From an uncultured Collinsella sp. (lineage in GTDB: Bacteria > Actinomycetota > Coriobacteriia > Coriobacteriales > Coriobacteriaceae): DNA of 6,495 nucleotides. Below the pieces are notes generated by a model. The model saw only the letters and a list, made by a program, of their open reading frames with translations, was not told the DNA's origin and did no database searches. The DNA lies in assembly GCA_900551185.1 (NCBI GenBank), contig URVF01000088.1:1-6495 (forward strand), given 5' to 3'. Position numbers and translations under genes: made by a program. This document shows positions 1 to 4,973 of this stretch, one piece after another (positions within the stretch are counted from its first letter, which is position 1; every line of letters begins with the position of its first letter).

Positions 1-48
1 TCTACACGCGTAAGATCGTCGGCAGCGTCAGATGTGTATAAGAGACAG
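1..48 (+). other. Illumina Nextera i5-side adapter (library artefact)
   Basis: This is not genomic DNA. Positions 1-7 (tctacac) match the end of the Illumina P5 oligo. Positions 8-15 (gcgtaaga) sit where the i5 index belongs and match an index I remember from the Nextera set. Positions 16-29 (tcgtcggcagcgtc) are the Nextera read-1 primer part, and 30-48 (agatgtgtataagagacag) are the 19-bp Tn5 mosaic end. Genomic sequence starts at 49. Translating the mosaic end from the ATG at 32 gives the peptide MCIRDR, which would be falsely fused to the first gene. Confidence 0.98.
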
Positions 49-271
49 GGGCGAGCTACTGGGTATTTCGCCCGAGCAAATGGAGGAGCTGCGCTCTGAG
101 GACGGTCAGCGTCGTTTGCACGAGGGAATGAAAAAGTTCGAGGGCGAGGTTCAGGACGCCATCGATAAAATGATGGGCGGCCAGGGTGGCCCGCAGGGTG
201 GGCCCCAGGGTGGCCCGATGCCGCATCCGCCGGTTGATCCCCGACAATTCCCGTTCTTCTCTCAGAACTAG
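49..271 (+). CDS. C-terminal fragment of an unrecognised protein with a Gly/Pro/Gln tail
   Basis: The first complete genomic codon is at 50-52 and the frame stays open to the TAG at 269-271, giving 73 native residues. The true start lies beyond the adapter junction. An ATG at 80 has no ribosome binding site, so an internal start is unlikely. The first 45 residues are charged and probably helical (GISPEQMEELRSEDGQRRL and onward). Three QGGP repeats follow, then a Pro-rich end finishing in FPFFSQN, which looks disordered. I do not recognise the family and assign no function. It is not the end of YebC, which I would have expected beside ruvC in some relatives. The stop is 242 bases before ruvC, and a LexA box and inverted repeat lie between, so it is probably a separate transcription unit. 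Confidence 0.7.
182..217 (+). repeat. Three 12-bp tandem repeats encoding QGGP
   Basis: Units are 182-193 (cagggtggcccg), 194-205 (cagggtgggccc) and 206-217 (cagggtggcccg). The first and third are identical and the second differs at two bases. The array is in frame and encodes three QGGP units in the disordered tail of the partial gene at 49-271. Short in-frame repeats like this can change copy number by slippage. Confidence 0.85.
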
Positions 272-279
272 GTCGCTGC

Positions 280-377
280 GCGCCCGCCAGAGCGGCAATC
301 TGCCTTTCAATCGTCGGACATGACCGCCAGGTCAATGCCCTCCTCTTCCAAGGCACCTTGCTCGCTCTGGCAGGCGC
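280..377. repeat. Nested inverted repeat in the ruvC leader, possible structured RNA
   Basis: The left arm 280-294 (gcgcccgccagagcg) pairs with the right arm 363-377 (cgctctggcaggcgc) at 14 of 15 positions. The exception is C285 against A372, which would be a G-U pair in RNA read from the minus strand. Inside these arms, 301-306 (tgcctt) pairs with 350-355 (aaggca), and 321-325/330-334 (tgacc-gcca-ggtca) forms a small hairpin at the centre. Three nested stems can therefore form in 98 bases. No T-tract follows on either strand, so it is not a standard terminator. It lies upstream of the LexA box, so it would not be in a ruvC transcript starting there. The role is unknown. Confidence 0.5.
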
Positions 378-413
378 TCGCTTGCGTATACTCAACCTAC
401 AATTCGATCTCGG

Positions 414-444
414 CTGACTTATAGGGCTAGCGTTGTGTTATTCT
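414..444 (+). promoter_or_regulatory. Weak candidate promoter for ruvCAB
   Basis: A possible -10 element, TATTCT, is at 439-444. A possible -35, CTGACT, is at 414-419, with a long spacer of 19 bases. Each matches the sigma-70 consensus at about four of six positions. The main reason to consider it is position: the -10 ends one base before the LexA box at 446-457, so LexA bound there would cover the transcription start. Transcription would begin near 450, leaving a leader of roughly 60 bases before ruvC. Confidence 0.35.
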
Positions 445-445
445 A

Positions 446-457
446 GAACAGACGTTC
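446..457. promoter_or_regulatory. LexA (SOS) operator upstream of ruvCAB
   Basis: The sequence GAAC-agac-GTTC is a perfect match to the GAAC-N4-GTTC core bound by LexA in Bacillus and mycobacteria. The central bases also fit the R-N-R-Y preference of the longer consensus, and a G follows the right half. It lies 56 bases before the ruvC start and next to a candidate -10 element. Branch-migration genes are known LexA targets (ruvAB in E. coli, and ruvCAB in mycobacteria as I recall it), so location and gene content support each other. Binding itself is inferred. Confidence 0.75.
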
Positions 458-500
458 GTGAATGATGCGCGGGGCCTTGTCTTGCGCTGTGCTTGTGGCG

Positions 501-508
501 AGGGGAGG
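501..508 (+). promoter_or_regulatory. Ribosome binding site that sets the ruvC TTG start
   Basis: The run aggggagg is a strong Shine-Dalgarno sequence ending five bases before the TTG at 514. It lies inside any reading frame begun at the upstream TTG at 493, which has no such signal. Starting at 514 also gives the N-terminus MVILGIDPG, matching the usual RuvC start with the catalytic Asp at residue 7. Confidence 0.8.
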
Positions 509-513
509 TTGGC

Positions 514-1035
514 TTGGTTATCTTGGGCATCGACCCCGGTTTGGCTCATACGGGTTGGGGGATTATCGAGGAGCGGCGTGGCGAGGTTCGCTGCCGTGCC
601 TATGGCTGCATCGAGACCAGTGCCGGAAGTCCGCTCGCGGTGCGCCTGTCGCATATCGCCCATGACCTTAAGGATGTCGTTGAGCGTTATCGACCCGACA
701 CGGCTGCTGTCGAGAGCATCTACTTTGGCGCCAACGTTCGTTCCGCCATCCCCACGGCGCATGCCCGCGGTGCTGCACTCGTCGCACTTTCGGAATGCGC
801 GCTCGAGATTGGCGAGTACACGCCCATGCAGATCAAACAGGCTGTGGTGGGCACCGGCGCCGCGGACAAGCGGCAGGTCGCCTACATGGTACGCACGCTC
901 ACACAGCTCGATCACGACCCGCATCCCGACCATGCCGCCGATGCCCTGGCCTGCGCCATCTGCCACGTAAACCTCAGCCGCACCCGCGCCCTCACCGGTG
1001 GCGAGTTCTATCAACAGAGAGGAACCGGATACTGA
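514..1035 (+). CDS. ruvC: Holliday junction resolvase RuvC (EC 3.1.21.10)
   Basis: RuvC is the dimeric nuclease that cuts Holliday junctions symmetrically after RuvAB branch migration, completing recombinational repair. At 173 residues it has the normal family length. The RNase H-like fold is evident from the opening LGIDPGLAHTGWG, the central block AAVESIYFGANVRSA and the C-terminal block HPDHAADALACAI. By alignment to known RuvCs the four metal-binding residues are D7, E67, H140 and D143. The third is Asp in E. coli but His in Thermus thermophilus, so H140 is a known variant and not a loss. The start is the TTG at 514, chosen for its strong ribosome binding site. The stop TGA shares its last base with the ruvA ATG, implying translational coupling. 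It is first in ruvCAB and probably SOS-induced through the LexA box at 446-457. Confidence 0.96.
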   Translation: MVILGIDPGLAHTGWGIIEERRGEVRCRAYGCIETSAGSPLAVRLSHIAHDLKDVVERYRPDTAAVESIYFGANVRSAIPTAHARGAALVALSECALEIGEYTPMQIKQAVVGTGAADKRQVAYMVRTLTQLDHDPHPDHAADALACAICHVNLSRTRALTGGEFYQQRGTGY

Positions 1036-1655
1036 TGATTTCCCAGCTCCACGGAACGCTTGTCGAGGCCACGATGAGCTCTGCTGTCGTCGATGTGTCG
1101 GGCGTTGGCTTTGAGCTCGGCATCTCGGGCAGCACTGCGGCCACGTTGCCGACGCCCGGCGGCGAGGTCCGCCTCTACGCGCGTATGCAGGTGCGCGAGG
1201 ACGCCATGACACTTTTCGGTTTTTCCTCAAAGGATGAGCGCACGATGTTCGACCGGCTCGTGTCCGTTTCGGGCGTTGGCCCGCGCCTGGCGCTTGCCGT
1301 GCTTTCCACCTATACCGTGGGGCAGCTGTACTCGCTGGTGATGGCCGAGGACGACAAGGGCATGGCCAAGGTACCCGGTGTGGGCAAAAAGACAGCTCAG
1401 CGTCTGATCCTGGAGCTCAAGAGCACCTTTGCCAAGGACAAGGGCTTTGTGCCGGTCGATGTGATTCCCGGCCAGGTTGCGATGCCCGTGCCCGCTGCTG
1501 CTCCCTCGGCCATCGATGATGCCCGTGCGGCGCTCCTTTCCATGGGCTTTAGCCCGCAGGAGACCGATGTTGCCCTGAGCGGGTATGATGGGCAAAATAT
1601 GCGTGTCGAGGATCTGCTCGGCGCGGCGCTTAAGCGACTCGGAATGGATGCGTGA
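1035..1655 (+). CDS. ruvA: Holliday junction branch migration protein RuvA
   Basis: RuvA forms tetramers that hold the Holliday junction in a square-planar shape and load the RuvB motors on two opposite arms. The 206-residue protein shows all three domains. Residues 1-63 are the OB fold, beginning MISQLHGTLVEA. Two helix-hairpin-helix motifs follow, near 72-91 (SVSGVGPRLAL) and 107-127 (KVPGVGKKTAQ). A linker rich in Ala, Pro and Val leads to domain III at about 157-204, which binds RuvB. E55 and D56 occupy the same positions as the acidic pin of E. coli RuvA, which guides strand separation. The start ATG overlaps the ruvC stop by one base. A purine-rich agaggaa at 1018-1024 may serve as its ribosome binding site. 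Confidence 0.97.
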   Translation: MISQLHGTLVEATMSSAVVDVSGVGFELGISGSTAATLPTPGGEVRLYARMQVREDAMTLFGFSSKDERTMFDRLVSVSGVGPRLALAVLSTYTVGQLYSLVMAEDDKGMAKVPGVGKKTAQRLILELKSTFAKDKGFVPVDVIPGQVAMPVPAAAPSAIDDARAALLSMGFSPQETDVALSGYDGQNMRVEDLLGAALKRLGMDA

Positions 1656-2722
1656 TGTGGGAAGCCGATGACTCTCAGGACCTGTGGGCGACGCCCGGCA
1701 ACTCGCCGGCGGCATCTATGGCGCACGGCGAGCGCATGGTGGGCTCGGAGCTGACGGCCGAGGACCTCGATGTCGACCGCACTTTGCGCCCCCAGCGCCT
1801 GGACGACTACTGCGGCCAGGAGCACATCAAGCAGAGCCTGCGTGTGTTGATCGAAGCGGCGCAGAGCCGTGGCGAGACGCTCGACCACGTGATTTTCTCG
1901 GGTCCTCCGGGCCTGGGCAAGACCACGCTGGCCACCGTTATCGCCAACGAGCTGGGCGCTCAGATCAAGACCACGAGTGGCCCTGCCATCGCGCGCACGG
2001 GCGACCTGGCGGCCATCCTTACTAACTTGCAGCCGGGTGATGTGCTGTTTATCGACGAGATCCACCGCCTCAACCGTTCGGTCGAGGAGGTCCTGTACCC
2101 CGCGATGGAGGACTTTGCCCTCGATATCGTGATTGGCAAGGGTCCGGCGGCGCGCTCGATTCGCCTGGATATTCCCAAGTTTACGCTGGTAGCGGCAACG
2201 ACCCGCTCAGGCATGTTGACCGGCCCGTTGCGCGACCGCTTTGGCATTTCGTATCGCCTGGATTACTACACGGTCGAGGAGCTCGCGCAGATTGTGACGC
2301 GCTCGGCGACTATCCTGGGCGTGACGATCGACCATCCCAGTGCACTCGAGATCGGCTCGCGTTCGCGCGGCACGCCACGTCTTGCCAACCGCTTGCTCAA
2401 GCGCGTGCGCGACTATGCGCAGGTGCGCGGCAACGGCCCCATCGAGCTCGATATCTGTCGCCAGGCGCTCGAGTTCTTCGAGATCGACGAGCTCGGTCTG
2501 GACTGGATGGATATTCGTATCTTGGAGACGCTTGCCAAGACGTTCTCCGGTCGTGCCGTGGGACTTACGACCCTTGCCAGCGCGGTGGGCGAGGATCCGG
2601 GCACGCTCGAGGATGTCTATGAGCCCTATTTGCTGCAGTGCGGGTTGATGATTCGTACGCCGCAGGGCCGTCAGGCAACCCTTCGCACCTTTGAGCACCT
2701 GGGGATTGAACCTACCGTTTAG
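1655..2722 (+). CDS. ruvB: Holliday junction branch migration ATPase RuvB
   Basis: RuvB is the hexameric AAA+ motor that pumps DNA through the RuvA-bound junction. It has 355 residues from the ATG at 1655. Walker A is GPPGLGKTT at 83-91, and Walker B is in DVLFIDEIH with D134 and E135. Sensor 1 is TTRSG from 182, the arginine-finger segment is PLRDRFG from 191, and sensor 2 is in RGTPRLANRLL with R242. The C-terminal winged helix that contacts DNA includes VGLTTLASAVGED and EDVYEPYLLQCG. The N-terminus before RTLRPQRLDDYCGQ is about 15-20 residues longer than in E. coli and looks disordered. A GTG at 1652 would add one residue, but either start overlaps the ruvA stop. ATGs at 1718 and 1736 would shorten the protein but lack a ribosome binding site. 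No clear terminator follows the gene. Confidence 0.97.
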   Translation: MWEADDSQDLWATPGNSPAASMAHGERMVGSELTAEDLDVDRTLRPQRLDDYCGQEHIKQSLRVLIEAAQSRGETLDHVIFSGPPGLGKTTLATVIANELGAQIKTTSGPAIARTGDLAAILTNLQPGDVLFIDEIHRLNRSVEEVLYPAMEDFALDIVIGKGPAARSIRLDIPKFTLVAATTRSGMLTGPLRDRFGISYRLDYYTVEELAQIVTRSATILGVTIDHPSALEIGSRSRGTPRLANRLLKRVRDYAQVRGNGPIELDICRQALEFFEIDELGLDWMDIRILETLAKTFSGRAVGLTTLASAVGEDPGTLEDVYEPYLLQCGLMIRTPQGRQATLRTFEHLGIEPTV

Positions 2723-2798
2723 GGCGCTTTGTTTTGGCGGGCTGTTGGGCTATCGCTGGGCATCGGGTAAACATATCGCCGTTCATCGGTTATGGGTG

Positions 2799-2826
2799 TT
2801 TTACTGTTGCGCGCCCGTGCTATGCT
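2799..2826 (+). promoter_or_regulatory. Candidate extended -10 promoter of fhs
   Basis: The -10 hexamer TATGCT is at 2821-2826 and is preceded by TG-n (2818-2820), the extended -10 pattern. A possible -35, TTTTAC at 2799-2804 or TTTACT at 2800-2805, lies 15-16 bases upstream. Transcription would begin near 2832, giving a leader of about 35 bases with the ribosome binding site gaaagga at 2854-2860. The 144-base gap after ruvB supports an independent promoter. Confidence 0.5.
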
Positions 2827-2866
2827 GAATTGGTCTTTTTCTCATTCGGTAACGAAAGGACCGCCC

Positions 2867-4534
2867 ATGCCTACTGACATCGAAATCGCACGTTCTGTCA
2901 CGCCGCTGCCTATTACCGAGGTGGCCAAGAACGCCGGCGTCGACGTTAAGCATCTGATTCCGTACGGCTTCGACAAGGCTAAGGTCGACTATTCCCTGCT
3001 CAACGAGCCGACTGATCACCAGGCCAAGCTCGTTCTCGTGACCGCTATCAACCCAACGCCTGCGGGCGAGGGCAAGACCACCACGACCATCGGTCTGGCC
3101 GATGGCCTGCGTCGTCGCGGCGTCAAGAGTGCCGTGGCCCTGCGCGAGCCTTCGCTCGGCCCCGTCTTTGGCGTTAAGGGCGGTGCCGCCGGCGGCGGCT
3201 GGGCTCAGGTCATCCCCATGGAGGATATCAACCTGCACTTTACCGGTGACTTCCATGCTATCGGTGCTGCCAACAACCTGCTGGCCGCCATGCTTGATAA
3301 CCACATCCAGCAGGGCAATCAGCTCGGTATTGACGTTAAGCGCATCACTTGGAAGCGCGTCGTCGATATGAACGACCGTCAGCTGCGCCACGTCATCGAC
3401 GGCATTGGCGGTAAGACCCAGGGCGTGCCGCGCGAGGACGGCTTTGATATCACCGTCGCCTCCGAGGTCATGGCAATCCTGTGCCTGTCTACGAGCATCA
3501 ACGACCTCAAGGAACGCTTGGGCGAGATCGTCGTCGGCTACAGCTATGCCGGCGAGCCCGTCCGTGCCCGCGACCTCAAGGCCCAGGGTGCCATGGCCGC
3601 GCTGCTTAAGGACGCGCTCAAGCCCAACCTGGTGCAAACGCTCGAGGGCACGCCCGCGTTTGTCCACGGCGGTCCCTTCGCCAACATTGCCCACGGCTGC
3701 AACTCTATCATGGCCACGCGTATGGCGATGCGCTTTGGCGATGTCGCCATTACCGAGGCCGGCTTTGGCGCCGATCTGGGTGCCGAGAAGTTCCTCGACA
3801 TCAAGTGCCGCATGACGGGCGTTCGCCCCAGCGCCGTCGTGGTCGTCGCGACCGCTCGTGCGTTGAAGTACAACGGTGGCGTCGCCAAGGCCGACCTCAA
3901 CGAGGAGAACCTCGAGGCACTCAAGGCTGGCATGCCCAACCTGCTGCGTCACGTCGACAACATCCAGAACGTATATGGTCTGCCCTGCGTGGTCGCCATC
4001 AACCGCTTCCCGACGGACACCGAGGCCGAGCTTGCTCTCATCGAGTCCGAGTGCCAGAAGCTCGGCGTCAACGTTAAGCTTTCCGAGGTCTGGGCCAAGG
4101 GCGGCGAGGGCGCGCTCGACCTGGCCGATGAGGTCATGCGTCTGATTGAGCAGCCGAGCGAGCTCAAGTTTGCCTATGAGGACGGCGCTGATGTCGCTGA
4201 TGCCCTCGAGGCCGTTGCCACCAAGGTCTACCGCGCCGACGGCGTTGACTTTACGCCGGCCGCCAAGCGCCAGCTCGCCGAGCTGCGCGAGAATGGCTTT
4301 GGCAACCTGCCGGTGTGCGTCGCTAAGACGCAGTACAGCTTTAGCGACAACGCTAAGGCCCTGGGCGCTCCCGAGAACTTCCGCATCACCGTGCGTGAGC
4401 TCAAGGTTTCCGCCGGTGCCCACTTTGTGGTCGCACTGACTGGCAGCGTTCTGACCATGCCGGGCCTGCCCAAGGTGCCCGCGGCCGAAAACATCGACGT
4501 CGACAACGACGGCAACATCACCGGCCTGTTCTAA
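2867..4534 (+). CDS. fhs: Formate-tetrahydrofolate ligase (EC 6.3.4.3)
   Basis: Fhs joins formate to tetrahydrofolate using ATP, making 10-formyl-tetrahydrofolate for purine and initiator formyl-Met synthesis. It is also an enzyme of the Wood-Ljungdahl methyl branch, but nothing here shows that pathway. The protein has 555 residues, the usual length. The P-loop is TPAGEGKTT from residue 64, REPSLGP begins at 93, and the signature GGAAGGGWAQVIPMEDINLH begins at 105. The segments PAFVHGGPFANIAHGCNS and TEAGFGADLGAEKF are also highly conserved. The start at 2867 follows gaaagga with a six-base gap; the in-frame ATG at 2822 overlaps the promoter and lacks such a site. Lys is almost always AAG and Glu almost always GAG, suggesting strong expression. 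The gene has its own promoter and a strong terminator, so it is probably monocistronic. Confidence 0.98.
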   Translation: MPTDIEIARSVTPLPITEVAKNAGVDVKHLIPYGFDKAKVDYSLLNEPTDHQAKLVLVTAINPTPAGEGKTTTTIGLADGLRRRGVKSAVALREPSLGPVFGVKGGAAGGGWAQVIPMEDINLHFTGDFHAIGAANNLLAAMLDNHIQQGNQLGIDVKRITWKRVVDMNDRQLRHVIDGIGGKTQGVPREDGFDITVASEVMAILCLSTSINDLKERLGEIVVGYSYAGEPVRARDLKAQGAMAALLKDALKPNLVQTLEGTPAFVHGGPFANIAHGCNSIMATRMAMRFGDVAITEAGFGADLGAEKFLDIKCRMTGVRPSAVVVVATARALKYNGGVAKADLNEENLEALKAGMPNLLRHVDNIQNVYGLPCVVAINRFPTDTEAELALIESECQKLGVNVKLSEVWAKGGEGALDLADEVMRLIEQPSELKFAYEDGADVADALEAVATKVYRADGVDFTPAAKRQLAELRENGFGNLPVCVAKTQYSFSDNAKALGAPENFRITVRELKVSAGAHFVVALTGSVLTMPGLPKVPAAENIDVDNDGNITGLF

Positions 4535-4559
4535 GTCTGCTGTCCATAGCTGCTAGCCC

Positions 4560-4599
4560 GCCCCGCCGTGCCCACAAGGCCCGGCGGGGCTTTTGTTTT
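4560..4599 (+). terminator. Rho-independent terminator of fhs
   Basis: The arms 4560-4568 (gccccgccg) and 4582-4590 (cggcggggc) form a perfect 9-bp GC stem. After one mismatch, gcc at 4570-4572 can pair with ggc at 4578-4580. The stem is followed directly by the T-tract ttttgtttt at 4591-4599. The structure starts 25 bases after the fhs stop. The tract ends right at the stop codon of the opposing gene (4600-4602), so it also limits read-through into that gene. On the minus strand no T-run follows the stem, so termination there would be weak. Confidence 0.93.
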
Positions 4600-4836
4600 C
4601 TAGCCGCGCTGGAGGCCGAAGAGTTTAGCGTTGCGCTCGGCGACCATCATGTTGATGTCGGCGATTTCCATCTCGCCGTCAATGTAGGGCTGGTAGGTGC
4701 CGTATGGGTCGCCAGCCCCCAGGCTGCAACTGCCGCAGTTGTCGCAGCTGCCGTTGCCGCAGCCGGCGAGTGCAAGCTTGATGATTTCCTCGCGCTCAGC
4801 ACGCGTCGTGTCTTTGATGAGCTTGCTTTTTGCCAT
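4600..4836 (-). CDS. Small Cys-rich protein of unknown function
   Basis: This 78-residue protein starts MAKSKLIKDTTRAEREEII, has a compact Cys cluster at C26, C31, C34 and C37 (C-x4-C-x2-C-x2-C within AGCGNGSCDNCGSC), and ends in a segment containing YQPYIDGEMEIADINMMVAE. The spacing would suit a Zn or Fe-S site, but this is inference. The length and the Tyr/Ile-Asp-Gly segment remind me of short conserved proteins in clostridia and related anaerobes, some of which carry a purine-biosynthesis label that the sequence does not justify. The ATG at 4836 is preferred over an upstream in-frame extension to about 4992, because the extension runs through the divergent promoter region and its residues look non-coding. 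The ribosome binding site is weak (cgagaaa). It converges with fhs, with the fhs terminator between. Confidence 0.8.
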   Translation of the reverse strand: MAKSKLIKDTTRAEREEIIKLALAGCGNGSCDNCGSCSLGAGDPYGTYQPYIDGEMEIADINMMVAERNAKLFGLQRG

Positions 4837-4902
4837 AACGTTTCTCGATTCGCTTGTTGCCACCTGTCGCGCATGTCTTGTAGATACCGACGGACTCTGC
4901 CC

Positions 4903-4928
4903 ATCATAGGCTTTTGCGCGGGTAGAAT
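4903..4928. promoter_or_regulatory. Back-to-back -10 elements for the divergent genes
   Basis: TAGAAT at 4923-4928 on the plus strand matches five of six -10 positions and would serve the membrane-protein gene at 4974. TATGAT on the minus strand (4908 to 4903) also matches five of six and would serve the Cys-rich gene starting at 4836. No good -35 is seen for either, so both calls rest on the -10 hexamers and their positions. The elements are 14 bases apart, so the two promoters could interfere or share a regulator. Confidence 0.4.
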
Positions 4929-4973
4929 GCATGGATAACTTGAGGCTCACGCGCGACGGAAAGGAATCGTTGC

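Noticed and set aside
30..48. Tn5 mosaic end as evidence of a transposon in the genome
   Set aside because: The mosaic end is directly joined to sequencing-primer and index sequence, so it comes from library tagmentation. No transposase or target duplication is present.
280..377. Inverted repeat as a CRISPR or insertion-sequence end
   Set aside because: There is only one arm pair, no repeat-spacer pattern, no transposase frame and no flanking duplication.
320..424. 34-codon plus-strand frame starting ATG in the ruvC leader
   Set aside because: No ribosome binding site, Ser/Ala-rich composition, and it overlaps the inverted repeat. Nothing supports translation.
795..1034. 80-codon upstream extension of ruvA
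   Set aside because: It lies wholly inside ruvC in another frame and reads as Arg/His/Pro-rich nonsense. RuvA clearly begins MISQLHG at 1035.
427..1230. 267-codon minus-strand frame opposite ruvC and early ruvA
   Set aside because: Shadow frame rich in Arg and Ala with no family features. It also covers the LexA box and promoter region.
2723..2798. Terminator after ruvB
   Set aside because: No GC stem followed by a T-run can be found. The region looks like plain spacer before the fhs promoter.
2801..4423. 540-codon open frame on the minus strand opposite fhs
   Set aside because: It is the antisense shadow of a highly codon-biased, GC-rich gene. Its translation is low-complexity Leu/Val/Ala/Gly/Asp, and it ends inside a well-supported fhs.
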